A DNA stretch of 64,000 nt from Halomonas meridiana (GTDB lineage Bacteria; Pseudomonadota; Gammaproteobacteria; Pseudomonadales; Halomonadaceae), in NCBI RefSeq assembly GCF_009846525.1, contig NZ_CP024621.1, positions 1,240,001 to 1,304,000 of the forward strand, written 5' to 3'. Below, one piece after another: positions 54,859 to 64,000 of this stretch. The notes under the pieces are model-generated. The model was given only the letters and a program-made list of their open reading frames with translations, ran no database searches and was not told the origin of the DNA. Numbering within the stretch: the stretch's first letter is position 1; each line of letters begins with the position of its first letter. The position numbers were made by a program, and so were the translations under genes.

Positions 54859-55491
54859 ATGGAGAATCCCTGGCGACAGCGTTGGCAAGAGGGGCGGATC
54901 GGCTTTCACCTTGAGGAGGCGCACTCGGCTCTGGTCGAACACTGGCCTACACTTGGCGTGGCAGAGGGGACCAAAGTACTGGTGCCGCTCTGCGGTAAGA
55001 GCCTGGATATGCGCTGGCTTGCTGATCGTGGGCATCCGGTGCTAGGAATCGAGCTGGCGCCGGAGGCCATCGAACAGTTTCTGGCCCAGCGCAGCGGCGG
55101 CGTTTCGCGCTATCGCCAAGCGGGGTTCGAGGTGTCTCGTCAGGGCAGCATCGAGCTATGGTGCGGTGATTTCTTTCATCTGCATATTCAACAGGCGGCA
55201 GAAGTGGGCGCGTTCTATGACCGTGCCTCGCTGATTGCGCTGCCGCCCGCGACCCGTGAGCGCTACGCCTTTCATTTGGCGCAGCTGATTCCGCCCGGAG
55301 CGAAGGGGCTATTGGTGGGCCTCACCCATGACGCTGGTGACGCGGGGCCGCCTTTCAGCGTGCCGGATGAGGAGATCGAACGGCTGATGGCGCCTAATTT
55401 CCGCATCGAGCGGCTTGCCCGTCTGCCTGCCGATGACCGTGGCCGCAGCGAGAGCCTGTGGGCTCTGGAACGCCGCGGGCCAAGGGTATGA
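54859..55491 (+). CDS. tpm: thiopurine S-methyltransferase family protein
   Basis: SAM-dependent methyltransferase of 210 residues with WRQRWQEGRIGFH at the start, then VLVPLCGKSLDMRWLA, GIELAPEAIEQF and WCGDFFHL, all family hallmarks. Bacterial Tpm proteins methylate thiols and, in some species, selenium or tellurium oxyanions. The native substrate here is unknown. It converges with the YajG-like gene. Confidence 0.93.
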   Translation: MENPWRQRWQEGRIGFHLEEAHSALVEHWPTLGVAEGTKVLVPLCGKSLDMRWLADRGHPVLGIELAPEAIEQFLAQRSGGVSRYRQAGFEVSRQGSIELWCGDFFHLHIQQAAEVGAFYDRASLIALPPATRERYAFHLAQLIPPGAKGLLVGLTHDAGDAGPPFSVPDEEIERLMAPNFRIERLARLPADDRGRSESLWALERRGPRV

Positions 55492-55511
55492 GGGCTCGTT
55501 TGGCGAGCAAC

Positions 55512-56105
55512 TCAACGAGCGAGCAGCTGGCCTAGTTCTGGGTCACTGAACGCTCGGTTCAAGCCATCGCTGAGTAGGTCATTGAGCATGCGCGTATTGG
55601 CATCCTCACCGGGTTTGATCGCATAGCCCTGCGTACGGCGAGAGGTATACGTGCCGGTGTAGGTCGTCCCCTGGTTTTGCGCAATGGCGCGGAACACTCC
55701 TTCGATACGCGCTTCGTCGATCAGTGGCTGCCCGCTATCCCCACGCCCATAGTGCAAGCTGGCCAGCTCCAGCGTCAGGCTAGGGCGGTCCTGGGCGGCT
55801 TCCCGCGTGGGTGTAAAGCCCATGTCTCTGGCAGCGCGTTCTGCTTCGGCCTGCAGTTGTGGGATCAATTCATGGCTGTTGACGGTGATTTGCGCCGTAG
55901 ACATGCTGCCGCCCGCTCGGGTACCAATCACTTCACTCGGCCGTGCATCGACGGCCACCACGGTGACCTGCTGGCCAGAGCCGGTTTGCGGCACGTTTGC
56001 GCTACGCGTAGGGTTGAGCTGAAGGTATTGAGGGCTGGCACAGCCCGCCAGCAATACGGTGGCCAACAGCGCAGCAGACGCGCGTAAAAAGTGACGCCGA
56101 CGCAT
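55512..56105 (-). CDS. YajG family lipoprotein
   Basis: Precursor of 197 residues from ATG 56105 with GGAGAG upstream. An Arg-rich start, hydrophobic stretch and lipobox LAGC predict a lipoprotein. The mature part has TVVAVDARPSEVIGTRAGG, as in YajG. Lnt and the Lol system encoded in this window would process it. Function unknown. Confidence 0.84.
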   Translation of the reverse strand: MRRRHFLRASAALLATVLLAGCASPQYLQLNPTRSANVPQTGSGQQVTVVAVDARPSEVIGTRAGGSMSTAQITVNSHELIPQLQAEAERAARDMGFTPTREAAQDRPSLTLELASLHYGRGDSGQPLIDEARIEGVFRAIAQNQGTTYTGTYTSRRTQGYAIKPGEDANTRMLNDLLSDGLNRAFSDPELGQLLAR

Positions 56106-56215
56106 AAAACTCTCCGCAATCATCGTGGTTGTACGAGATAAATGTCTGTCGTAACAAGGCATTGAGGGTGAAAGCCCCAGTATAGCGCTGTGTTAACGCG
56201 AGAAGCCAGCAGCGC

Positions 56216-57310
56216 CTAGGCCACGCGCGCCTGTTGCTCGGGCGTTTTAGCGTCCTCTTTGAAGCGGTGCCACTGGCGTGGATGGGCGAACAAGCGCTGC
56301 CCACGGCGCATGTGTAAACGCTCGAAGTCGGCGTGGCGCACGGTGGCTTGCCAAGGTTTTGCCAGCCAGTCGGCCTCGAGCTCTACGCGCACTTCGGCCC
56401 CGACCGGGGAGATAGCGGTAATCGTCACCGGCAGGTGGCTCTCGGCGCTGGGCTCTTCCGCTAGACGCACCTCATGGGGGCGCAGCAACAGCTCTTCGTC
56501 GCCATCGGGCAAGTCGACGTTCAGGTGCGCGTCACCGCAGGTCAGGACGCCATCGCGAACGCGCCCCTCTAGGTGGTTCACATCACCCAAGAACTCAAAT
56601 ACAAAGCGGTTCTTCGGCGCGCGGTAAAGGGTATCCGGCGTGTCGATTTGCTCGATGCGACCGTTGCTCATCACCACCACGCGATCAGACAGCTCCAGCG
56701 CTTCTTCTTGGTCGTGGGTGACGAAGACGCTGGTAAAGTTCAGTTCGTCATGCAAGCGGCGCAGCCAGCGGCGCAGATCCTGGCGCACCTTGGCATCCAA
56801 CGCGCCAAACGGCTCATCGAGCAGCAGTACGTCAGGTTCTACGGCGAGCGCGCGAGCCAGCGATACGCGTTGCTGCTGGCCGCCAGAGAGCTGCGCAGGC
56901 AGACGGTTCGCCAAGTGCTCAAGCTGGACCATTTCCAGCAGTCTAAACACCCGTGCCCGAATCTCGCCGTTGGAGGGGCGGCGCTTCTTCGGCATCACCG
57001 TAAGGCCAAACGCCACGTTGTCGTAAACGCTCATATGGCGAAACAGCGCGTAGTGCTGAAACACGAAGCCGATGCGGCGGTCGCGAACGTGCACGTTGGT
57101 CACGTCACGGTCGCCAAACAGGATTTTGCCGGGCTGAGGAGAGCGGTCGGCGTTCTCCAAACCGGCAATGATCCGCAGCAGGGTGGTTTTGCCCGAACCG
57201 GAAGGGCCTAGTAGACCTACTAATTCACCTTCGTGAATATCCAGGTTGATCGGTTCGAGCGCCTGGGTGTTGGCAAAGTGCTTGGCAATATTCTGTAAGC
57301 GGATACTCAT
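56216..57310 (-). CDS. cysA: sulfate/thiosulfate ABC transporter ATP-binding protein
   Basis: ATPase of the sulfate importer, 364 residues. Walker [17 protein letters not shown], signature [16 protein letters not shown], Walker [13 protein letters not shown], and a C-terminal TOBE-like domain. ATG 57310 overlaps the cysW stop by four bases; the longer frame lies in cysW. Last gene of sbp-cysT-cysW-cysA. Confidence 0.96.
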   Translation of the reverse strand: MSIRLQNIAKHFANTQALEPINLDIHEGELVGLLGPSGSGKTTLLRIIAGLENADRSPQPGKILFGDRDVTNVHVRDRRIGFVFQHYALFRHMSVYDNVAFGLTVMPKKRRPSNGEIRARVFRLLEMVQLEHLANRLPAQLSGGQQQRVSLARALAVEPDVLLLDEPFGALDAKVRQDLRRWLRRLHDELNFTSVFVTHDQEEALELSDRVVVMSNGRIEQIDTPDTLYRAPKNRFVFEFLGDVNHLEGRVRDGVLTCGDAHLNVDLPDGDEELLLRPHEVRLAEEPSAESHLPVTITAISPVGAEVRVELEADWLAKPWQATVRHADFERLHMRRGQRLFAHPRQWHRFKEDAKTPEQQARVA

Positions 57311-58134
57311 GAGAATGCCTCCCGGCGCGATGCGCGCCATTCCAGGCCTGCCTTGGCCGCAAGCGTTAACAGGGCAATCAGGGCCAGCAGGGCGGCGCTC
57401 GCGAACGCGCCCACGGCGTTGTAATCCTGATAGAGCTGCTCTAGATGCAGCGGTAGCGTATTGGTTTGCCCACGAATGGCCCCTGAGACAACCGAGACCG
57501 CGCCAAATTCACCCACCGCGCGGGCGTTGGTAAGGATGATGCCGTAGAGCAGTGCCCAGCGGATGTTGGGTAGTGTGACCCGCCAAAACGTCGTCCAGCC
57601 GGAAGCGCCCAGCGTTACGGCGGCCTCTTCTTCCCGTGATCCTTGGGCCTGCATAAGCGGGATTAATTCACGCGCCACAAACGGGCAGGTGACGAAGATG
57701 GTGACCATCAGAATGCCCGGCCACGCGAACATTAGCTGAATATCGTGAGTGTCGAGCCAACTGCCAATCCAGCCGTTGCGGCCATACAGCAGTAGATAGA
57801 TCAAGCCCGCCACGACGGGAGAAACGGCAAACGGAATATCAATCAGCGTTTGCAGAATGCGCCGCCCTGGGAAGCTAAAGCGCGTCACCAGCCACGCCAG
57901 CGCGACGCCAAACACCAAGCAGATGGGGATGGTCATTAACGCGATGACCAGCGTGAGACCAATGGCGTGCAGGGTGAAGGTATTGCTCACGTTCTCCCAA
58001 AACACCGCCACACCTTGGGAGAACGCCTGAGCAAAAATAGCCACCAGCGGCAGCAGCAGAAATAGCGCAGACAGCAGTAGGGCCGCGCCAATCAATAAGC
58101 GCCGCACTAAAGGCGCATCACCAATCCGGCGCAT
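57307..58134 (-). CDS. cysW: sulfate ABC transporter permease CysW
   Basis: Inner-membrane subunit of 275 residues with about six membrane segments and the EAA motif [26 protein letters not shown] 58134 overlaps the cysT stop by one base; a longer frame to 58179 lies inside cysT. Confidence 0.95.
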   Translation of the reverse strand: MRRIGDAPLVRRLLIGAALLLSALFLLLPLVAIFAQAFSQGVAVFWENVSNTFTLHAIGLTLVIALMTIPICLVFGVALAWLVTRFSFPGRRILQTLIDIPFAVSPVVAGLIYLLLYGRNGWIGSWLDTHDIQLMFAWPGILMVTIFVTCPFVARELIPLMQAQGSREEEAAVTLGASGWTTFWRVTLPNIRWALLYGIILTNARAVGEFGAVSVVSGAIRGQTNTLPLHLEQLYQDYNAVGAFASAALLALIALLTLAAKAGLEWRASRREAFS

Positions 58135-58988
58135 TATCCTTTCCCTCCATGCAGACGACGCACAAAGCGGCCCTGCCAAATATTGATAGCGAGCAGCAGC
58201 GCCAGAGAGACAAACAGCACCACCGAGGCAATGGCAGACGCCCCCGCGTAGTCATACTCCTGCAGTTTGACGAAGATCATCAGCGCGGTAATTTCGGTTT
58301 CGTAGGGCATGTTGCCAGCGATAAAAATAATCGCGCCGAACTCACCTAGTGAGCGTACGAAGGCAAGCCCGGTACCGGTCACTAGGGCTGGCCAAAGGTG
58401 CGGCATAATCACTCGACGAAACGCCACGCCATCGGTGGCGCCCAGGGACATCGCGGCTTCGTCCACCTCGGCAGGCAAATCTTCCAGCACCGGCTGCACC
58501 GTGCGCACCACAAAGGGAATACTGGTGAAAGCCATCGCCAGCGCAATCCCTACCCAGGTATAGGCGATCTGAAGCCCCATTGGCTCGATGATACTGCCTA
58601 CCCAGCCATTACCCGCATAGAGCGTGGCCAGGGTGATGCCAGCCACGGCAGTGGGCAGGGCGAAGGGGAGGTCCATCAAGGCATCGAGCAGGCGCTTGCC
58701 AGGAAACTCATAGCGCACGAGTACCCAGGCCAGTAGCAGGCCAAACACCGCATTCACCAGCGCGGCCACCGCCGCTGCGCCGATGGTGACCATGTAACTG
58801 GCGACCACGCGGCCCTCGGTAATGATCGCAAGGTACTCGGCCAAGCTCAGTTCGGAAAGCTGACCAAACAGGCCCGTCATGGGTAGTAGCAATACCAGCG
58901 AGATGAACAGCACGCTGATGCCCATCGACAGACCAAAACCCGGCAGCACGCGCGTGCTGCCGGATCGCCAAAATGCTAACTGGCTCAT
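58134..58988 (-). CDS. cysT: sulfate ABC transporter permease CysT
   Basis: Inner-membrane subunit of 284 residues with about six segments, including LLLPMTGLFGQLS near the start and the EAA motif VDEAAMSLGATDGVAFRRVIMP. It follows the binding-protein gene after nine bases. Known as cysU in E. coli. Confidence 0.96.
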   Translation of the reverse strand: MSQLAFWRSGSTRVLPGFGLSMGISVLFISLVLLLPMTGLFGQLSELSLAEYLAIITEGRVVASYMVTIGAAAVAALVNAVFGLLLAWVLVRYEFPGKRLLDALMDLPFALPTAVAGITLATLYAGNGWVGSIIEPMGLQIAYTWVGIALAMAFTSIPFVVRTVQPVLEDLPAEVDEAAMSLGATDGVAFRRVIMPHLWPALVTGTGLAFVRSLGEFGAIIFIAGNMPYETEITALMIFVKLQEYDYAGASAIASVVLFVSLALLLAINIWQGRFVRRLHGGKG

Positions 58989-58997
58989 GGGATACCG

Positions 58998-60035
58998 TTA
59001 ACGACGTTGCAGTTGATCGAGTAGAGCCCCGCCTTCGAAGTGGGTCTCCATCGCTTCTTCCCAGCTACCGAACACGTTTTCGACTTCGAATAGCTCGGTG
59101 TCGGGGAACTGATCGGCAAACTCTTCAACCACCGTCTCGTTATGGACGCGGTAGTTAAAGCCTGCCAATTGGCGCTGGGCCTCCTCGGTGTAGAGGTACT
59201 CCAAGTAGCTTTGGGCTAAATCGCTGTTGCCGTTGCGCTCGGCGTTCTCACCCACTACGGCCACCGGGAACTCGGCCAGAATGCTTACCGGCGGAACGAC
59301 CACTTCGTAGTCATCGCTGCCGTATTCGCTGCGGATGTTGTTCACTTCGGATTCGAAACTGATTAGCACGTCACCAATGCCGCGCTCGATAAAGCTGGTG
59401 GTCGCGCCGCGACCGCCGGTGTCGAACACCGCCACGTTGCCCAGGAACGTGCGCATGAAGTCTTGAATCTGCTCTTCATCGCCGTCGAACTCGTTCTCGG
59501 CGAAGCCCCAGGCGGCAAGATAGGTATAGCGGCCGTTACCGGAGGTTTTCGGGTTAGGGAAAACCATCTGCACGTCCTCTTTGACGAGGTCGTCCCAACT
59601 CTCGATGCCTTTCGGGTTGCCTTTACGCACCAGGAACGCGGTGGTGGAGTAGTAGGGCGACGCGTTGTTCTCAAACGCATCCTGCCAATCTTCCGCCACC
59701 AAGCCAGCATCGGCGAGTACCTGCACGTCGGTAACCTGGTTAAACGTCACTACGTCCGCACGCAGGCCCTGCATGATGGCGCGCGCTTGGGCAGAGGAGC
59801 CACCGTGGGACTGGCTGATAGCGATCTCTTCGCCATGCTCTTCTTCCCACCACGCCTGAAACTCAGGGTTGATCGCGGCGAATAGCTCGCGGGCGATGTC
59901 GTAAGAGGAGTTCAGCAGCTCGCGCTCTTGAGCGACAGCGGCGCTGGAGAAGGTCATGCCAGAAACGGCGGTGCCCACGGCAGCGGCCAATAGACTGCGG
60001 CGAAGGCCGGTACGGAATGCAGAGGATAATGTCAT
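58998..60035 (-). CDS. sbp: sulfate-binding protein of the ABC importer
   Basis: Periplasmic receptor of 345 residues; signal peptide to about AAVAQERE, then [20 protein letters not shown] and [21 protein letters not shown], the sulfate-binding family signatures. It is close to both Sbp and CysP. First gene of the operon; the AT-rich stretch at 60090-60140 upstream contains an imperfect palindrome (60119-60137) that could be a CysB or other site, but I cannot confirm it. Confidence 0.94.
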   Translation of the reverse strand: MTLSSAFRTGLRRSLLAAAVGTAVSGMTFSSAAVAQERELLNSSYDIARELFAAINPEFQAWWEEEHGEEIAISQSHGGSSAQARAIMQGLRADVVTFNQVTDVQVLADAGLVAEDWQDAFENNASPYYSTTAFLVRKGNPKGIESWDDLVKEDVQMVFPNPKTSGNGRYTYLAAWGFAENEFDGDEEQIQDFMRTFLGNVAVFDTGGRGATTSFIERGIGDVLISFESEVNNIRSEYGSDDYEVVVPPVSILAEFPVAVVGENAERNGNSDLAQSYLEYLYTEEAQRQLAGFNYRVHNETVVEEFADQFPDTELFEVENVFGSWEEAMETHFEGGALLDQLQRR

Positions 60036-60278
60036 TGCAGACTCCTTAAGGCTGAGGGCGATGTCATCGCGATGCCGATAAGGTTAAACCTAGGATTGGG
60101 GAATTACAATCGTGTTTTATATTCTATTTGGAAATATGTCTGGGCATATCGAGACAAGCGATGGGGACTTCTCGGGGAGGCCCTGGGCATAGGGCTTCTG
60201 AGTTGGCTCTGGTAAGATGGCCCGCTCGTGATTATCTCCGTTTCTTTCTCCCCGTTCCGCCTACTCGAGGACCCTTTC

Positions 60279-60977
60279 ATGAGCGCTGCACAGGATTTTT
60301 TGATTGCCCCGTCGATACTTTCCGCTAATTTTGCGCGGCTGGGCGAGGAGGTCGACAACGTGCTGGCGGCCGGTGCCGATGTGGTGCATTTCGATGTGAT
60401 GGATAACCACTACGTACCGAATCTGACCATTGGGCCGATGGTATGTAAGGCGCTGCGCGATCATGGCGTGACGGCGCCGATCGATGTGCACCTGATGGTG
60501 AAACCGGTGGATCGCATGATCAGCGATTTTATTGATGCCGGGGCCAGCTACATCACCTTCCACCCAGAAGCCTCCGAGCATATCGACCGCTCGCTGCAGC
60601 TGATTCGTGACGGTGGTTGTAAGGCGGGGTTGGTGTTCAACCCGGCAACGCCGCTTTCGTATCTTGATTATGTGATGGACAAGGTCGATATGGTGCTGCT
60701 GATGAGCGTCAACCCCGGCTTTGGCGGCCAGTCGTTCATTCCCGGTACGCTGGACAAGCTGCGTGAGGCACGGGCACGTATCGACGCTTCGGGCTTGCCC
60801 ATTCGCTTGGAGATCGATGGGGGCGTCAAAGTCGACAATATCGCGGATATCGCCGCCGCCGGTGCCGATACCTTTGTAGCGGGTTCAGCGATCTTTAACG
60901 CCCACCAGGCAAGCGACCCCCACGGCTACGACAGCGTGATTCAGCAGATGCGCGCGGAGCTAGCTAAGGTTCGCTGA
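60279..60977 (+). CDS. rpe: ribulose-phosphate 3-epimerase
   Basis: Interconverts ribulose 5-phosphate and xylulose 5-phosphate. The 232-residue TIM barrel has [15 protein letters not shown], the metal site in [19 protein letters not shown], and [14 protein letters not shown] 60279 has GAGG upstream. In many relatives rpe is followed by gph; here a convergent ndh gene lies between. Confidence 0.96.
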   Translation: MSAAQDFLIAPSILSANFARLGEEVDNVLAAGADVVHFDVMDNHYVPNLTIGPMVCKALRDHGVTAPIDVHLMVKPVDRMISDFIDAGASYITFHPEASEHIDRSLQLIRDGGCKAGLVFNPATPLSYLDYVMDKVDMVLLMSVNPGFGGQSFIPGTLDKLREARARIDASGLPIRLEIDGGVKVDNIADIAAAGADTFVAGSAIFNAHQASDPHGYDSVIQQMRAELAKVR

Positions 60978-61001
60978 GGCGGAAGGCGCGCTAAGACACA
61001 A

Positions 61002-61030
61002 GAGGGGCGGGCTGATCCCCGCCCTTTGCA
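61002..61030. terminator. Possible terminator between rpe and ndh
   Basis: AGGGGCGGG and CCCCGCCCT (about 61003-61024) can pair with a bulged base, followed by TTGCATGTCCTT. It lies between two convergent genes. Confidence 0.5.
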
Positions 61031-61035
61031 TGTCC

Positions 61036-62334
61036 TTAGTGAAGTTTCATGCGTGGTTTGAGGTAGCGGTTCAATTTATCCACCAGCCAGGCAAGCCCGG
61101 TTTTTGGCGCACCGTGAATAGAGAGTTGATGCATACGGTAGAGCGATGCGTAGGCTTGGCGCGCCAACCAGCCCTCCAAAAACAGCCCCCGCGATGCCGA
61201 GCTGCGCATCAAGTTCCCGACCGCATCGTAGCGGGCCAGCGATACCAGCGAGCCGTGGTCGTGGTAGATGAAGTCTTGCAACGGCTTTTTGGTCAGGCAT
61301 CGCTCAAGGTTCTTCGCCAATAGCTTGGCCTGCTGATGCGCGGCCTGAGCGCGCGGCGGTACCGTGGCCTCATCGCCTTGGGGGCAGCAAGCGCAGTCAC
61401 CCATCGCAAAAATATGCGGGTCGTCCACGCTTTGCAGCGTCTGCTTGACGTTGATCTGATTGCGTTTGTTGGTGCTCAAGCCCAGCTCGGCCAAAAATGG
61501 CGGCGCTTTGATCCCTGCCGCCCATACGTTGAGATCGGTGTCGATCACCTCTCCGTCGCCTGTGACCAGCTGATACTCCTGGGCTTCTTGAATTGCCGTG
61601 CCGACATGCACGGTGACGCCCATGCCCTCCAACTCCTGTTGAACGGTCTGGCTGATACGTTCGGATAAACCGGGCATCAGTCGTGGGGCCGCTTCGATCA
61701 AGTGTACGCTGATCGTTTGGTGATCGACCGCCGTGACGCCATAGGCATTGAGCAGGCGCGAGGCGTCTAACAATTCCGCCGAAAGCTCCACCCCCGTCGC
61801 ACCGCCGCCGACAATGCCAATGGTGAGCTGGGTGTGCTGACGCAGGTTGGGGTCGGTATAGCGCAGGAAGGTATTGATCATATCCCGCTGGAAGGCTTTG
61901 GCCTGCTGGGGGGAGTCGATGAAGTGGCAGTGCTCTGCGACCCCCTTGGTACCAAAATCATTCGAGATACTGCCAAGTGACAGCACTAAATAGTCATAGG
62001 TGAGCTGGCGGGCGGGCAGGACCTCCACGCCATCCTCGTCTTCGATGGGGGCCAGGTGAATGACCTTCTGTTCCCGATCCAAACCGTTGAGAGAACCGCG
62101 CTGGTAACGGTAGTAGTGGGCCGAGGAGTGCCCACGATAATCCACTTCATCCATGCTGGAGTTGAGCACCCCGGTGGCCAGTTCGTGCAGCAGCGGTTTC
62201 CATACGTGGGTGGCGTTGCGGTCGAGTAGGACGATCTCGGCACGCTTTTTTTTACCTAGCGTATGTCCAAGACGCGTGGCTAGGGCTAGCCCGCCCGCAC
62301 CGCCGCCCACAATCACAATTCGGGGAATGGCCAT
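61036..62334 (-). CDS. ndh: type II NADH dehydrogenase
   Basis: Single-subunit, non-proton-pumping NADH:quinone oxidoreductase of 432 residues. FAD-binding VIVGGGAGGLALATRLGHTLG opens the protein; NADH-binding GIVGGGATGVELSAEL follows near 170. The C-terminal LNRYLKPRMKLH resembles the membrane-attachment end of NDH-2. ATG 62334 has AAGGAG upstream. It is divergent from gph. Confidence 0.93.
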   Translation of the reverse strand: MAIPRIVIVGGGAGGLALATRLGHTLGKKKRAEIVLLDRNATHVWKPLLHELATGVLNSSMDEVDYRGHSSAHYYRYQRGSLNGLDREQKVIHLAPIEDEDGVEVLPARQLTYDYLVLSLGSISNDFGTKGVAEHCHFIDSPQQAKAFQRDMINTFLRYTDPNLRQHTQLTIGIVGGGATGVELSAELLDASRLLNAYGVTAVDHQTISVHLIEAAPRLMPGLSERISQTVQQELEGMGVTVHVGTAIQEAQEYQLVTGDGEVIDTDLNVWAAGIKAPPFLAELGLSTNKRNQINVKQTLQSVDDPHIFAMGDCACCPQGDEATVPPRAQAAHQQAKLLAKNLERCLTKKPLQDFIYHDHGSLVSLARYDAVGNLMRSSASRGLFLEGWLARQAYASLYRMHQLSIHGAPKTGLAWLVDKLNRYLKPRMKLH

Positions 62335-62469
62335 TACTCTCTCCTTGGCAAATATAGCCACAGCATAGAACTTTCTGCAGTGTATGACGAAGGTCTAAGC
62401 GGGTAAGATGACTGAATTAATCGACATTATCGTGAACCAGTAGCTTAGACGCATCAGTGAGGCCAGCTC

Positions 62470-63138
62470 GTGCATACCATGTTGCAAGGAAAGCGGTTAA
62501 TTGCCTTTGACCTAGACGGTACGTTAATCGACTCGGTACCGGATTTGGCCGTTGGCGTACAGCGGGCGCTGCACGACGTGGGGCTGGCTCAACCGAGTGA
62601 AGCGCAGGTGCGCGACTGGGTGGGCAATGGGGCGCAGGTGCTGGTGGAGCGAGCGCTGACCTGGGCGCTTAGTGCTCCTCCCGAGGCAGCGCTGCAGCAG
62701 AGCGCCTATGACGCGTTCATGCGCCATTACGGGGCTGCCCCCAATGCGTTAACCCAACCCTATCCCGATGCCTTTGAAGCGCTTCATGCACTGCATGAGG
62801 CGGGTTTTGTGCTGGCCTTGATTACCAATAAACCCGAGCGGTTCATTGAGCCTATTTTAAGCCACTTTGGTGTGCTGGCGCTGTTCACGTCTACCTTGGG
62901 CGGCGACTCGCTGGCCGAGAAAAAACCTAGCCCGCTGCCGCTTTTGCACGTTGCCCAGACGCTGGACATTACCCCTTCGGCGAGCGTGATGGTGGGGGAT
63001 TCCCGTCACGATATCGCAGCGGGCAAGGCGGCGGGCTTCACCACCGTGGCACTGCCGTATGGCTATAACCACGGCGAACCTATTGAGCAAAGCCACCCGG
63101 ACCTGCTAGTGGCCTCGCTTCGTGAGCTGGTAAGCTAG
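62470..63138 (+). CDS. gph: phosphoglycolate phosphatase
   Basis: HAD-family phosphatase of 222 residues that removes 2-phosphoglycolate. Motif I is AFDLDGTLIDSVPDLA, motif II is LALITNKP, the Lys is in LAEKKPSPLPL and motif III is MVGDSRHDIAAGKAAG. GTG 62470 is preceded by GAGG at seven bases; ATG 62479 is too far from it. It converges with the metal-binding protein gene, four bases after its stop. Confidence 0.94.
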   Translation: MHTMLQGKRLIAFDLDGTLIDSVPDLAVGVQRALHDVGLAQPSEAQVRDWVGNGAQVLVERALTWALSAPPEAALQQSAYDAFMRHYGAAPNALTQPYPDAFEALHALHEAGFVLALITNKPERFIEPILSHFGVLALFTSTLGGDSLAEKKPSPLPLLHVAQTLDITPSASVMVGDSRHDIAAGKAAGFTTVALPYGYNHGEPIEQSHPDLLVASLRELVS

Positions 63139-63141
63139 CGG

Positions 63142-64000
63142 CTACTCCCCGGCCCTGGCACCCCCTAGGGCCTCGTGCAGCAGCTCTGCGTTGTAGCGCA
63201 GCATGGCAGGGTAGTTATAAGCGGGGCCGTCGGGTTCGCTCAACGTATCCACGTAAAGCGGGCCTGCCAGTGTCAGGCCGGTCTCACGGGCCAGAGCATC
63301 CATGTGGATATAGGGCGTCGTGCTCTCATAGAAGAGAGCGGGCGGCCGCTTGTCGGCGAGCCGTTTGCTCATGGCAGCCATGGCATCCGCACTGCCCATC
63401 GTTTCGCTATTCATGCCCCAAATGGCAGCGAATTCAAACCCATAAGCGTGGGCGAAATAGCTCAGTGCCGCTTCGCTCGTGGTGAGCAGGCGGTTGGTTT
63501 GAGGAATCCCTTCCAAACGCTCGGTGAGTTGCTGGTCGAGCAGCACCAGCGCCTCTTTGGCTTCGGCTGCGCGGGTTTGGAAGGCCGCGGCCTTCTCTGG
63601 CGAGTGCACGCTGAGCGTTTGAGTAATGACATCGAGATAGGCCGCCGCGCCTTTAGGGTCCATCCACATATGCGGATCAGGACGCCCCTTATGCTGGCCC
63701 TGTTGTAATGCCAGAGTGGGGTAATCGGCGGTTTCGGCCAGGGCCATCAGTGTGAGCGTGTCACTGGCCATCGCTTCGACATGGCGAATCCACGGCTCTA
63801 GCCCATGGCCGTTATAGAACACGATATCGGCCTCTTCCACGGCGAGTACGTTAGGCGGGGTAAGCTCCCAGCGGTGTACGTCTTCACCAATCGGTACGAT
63901 GGTCGTAATGGCGATGTCGTCACCGGCAACGCGTTTGACCAAGTCCTCGATCACTGAAAAAGAGGCAATGATCTTGAGCGACGACGCGGCGAGCGCTGGG
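63142..64000 (-). CDS. Metal ABC transporter substrate-binding protein, N-terminus beyond window
   Basis: Cluster A-I (TroA-like) metal receptor; at least 286 residues are in the window and the frame stays open to the edge, so the signal peptide is missing here. Ligands: His in GEDVHRWELTP, His in DPHMWMDP, Glu in TTSEAALSYFAHAYGF and Asp in YVDTLSEPDGPAYNY. Glu at the third site, where zinc receptors have His, is typical of manganese or iron members (PsaA, MntC). There is no His-rich loop as found in ZnuA. The transporter genes would lie to the right. Confidence 0.88.
   Translation of the reverse strand, partial: PALAASSLKIIASFSVIEDLVKRVAGDDIAITTIVPIGEDVHRWELTPPNVLAVEEADIVFYNGHGLEPWIRHVEAMASDTLTLMALAETADYPTLALQQGQHKGRPDPHMWMDPKGAAAYLDVITQTLSVHSPEKAAAFQTRAAEAKEALVLLDQQLTERLEGIPQTNRLLTTSEAALSYFAHAYGFEFAAIWGMNSETMGSADAMAAMSKRLADKRPPALFYESTTPYIHMDALARETGLTLAGPLYVDTLSEPDGPAYNYPAMLRYNAELLHEALGGARAGE

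Noticed and set aside
1..64000. CRISPR array, insertion sequences or integrated element
   Set aside because: No regularly spaced repeats of suitable size, no transposase or integrase frame, and gene orders are those of core genome blocks.

Overview
This window looks like core chromosome of a halophilic gammaproteobacterium close to Halomonas. I infer this from gene content and from gene orders known in Halomonas, Pseudomonas and E. coli: a phaP-phaC polyhydroxyalkanoate (PHA) locus, smrB/prmB-aroC, miaB-phoH-ybeY-corC-lnt, and the hemA/TPR lipoprotein/lolB/ispE/tRNA-Gln/prs/rplY/pth/ychF block. GC is high (roughly 60 percent by eye) and coding density is about 90 percent. I saw no insertion sequence, prophage, CRISPR array or rRNA operon. 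The last gene is cut by the right edge.

Layout. 0.1-2.7 kb: alpha/beta hydrolase, patatin-like protein and ribosome-rescue nuclease SmrB. 2.8-5 kb: prmB-aroC. 5-8 kb: a small DUF6489-like gene, phasin and class I PHA synthase, with candidate PhaR sites before the phasin. 8-13.5 kb, minus strand: miaB, phoH-like, ybeY, corC, lnt. 13.6-14.6 kb: three tandem tRNA-Asn genes and an orphan ArsR regulator. 14.6-18.4 kb: tail-specific protease, M18 aminopeptidase, tRNA-Met. 18.4-25.7 kb, minus strand: translation, cell-envelope and isoprenoid block with tRNA-Gln. 25.9-30.4 kb: hemA-prfA-prmC, then lrp and moeB. 30.5-32.8 kb: ahpC/ahpF peroxide detoxification with an OxyR-like half site. 33.1-37.3 kb: potFGHI polyamine importer. 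37.3-38.1 kb: two small genes. 38.2-42.4 kb: RND efflux pump with adaptor. 42.6-46 kb: HI0933-type flavoprotein, a yqjD-yqjE-yqjK-like membrane cluster and outer-membrane phospholipase A. 46-50.3 kb: MscK-like channel and TlyA-type rRNA methyltransferase. 50.3-53.6 kb: an unnamed two-gene operon, an ATP-grasp ligase followed by a 674-residue protein with papain-like Cys/His/Asn motifs. 53.8-56.1 kb: DUF1820, SH3-domain protein, thiopurine methyltransferase, YajG-like lipoprotein. 56.2-60 kb: sulfate importer sbp-cysT-cysW-cysA. 60.2-64 kb: rpe, ndh, gph and a manganese-type metal-binding protein.

The genes mostly serve housekeeping modules: translation fidelity (PrmB, PrmC/RF1, SmrB, Pth, bL25, MiaB, YbeY, TlyA, YchF), envelope biogenesis (Lnt, LolB, PldA, MscK), carbon storage (PhaP/PhaC) and nutrient uptake (polyamine, sulfate, metal). 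The least explained element is the ATP-grasp plus papain-like pair. Other points worth checking are the structured prmB leader, the 14-bp tandem repeat at the left edge and the paired TTGC-N3-GCA sites upstream of phaP.
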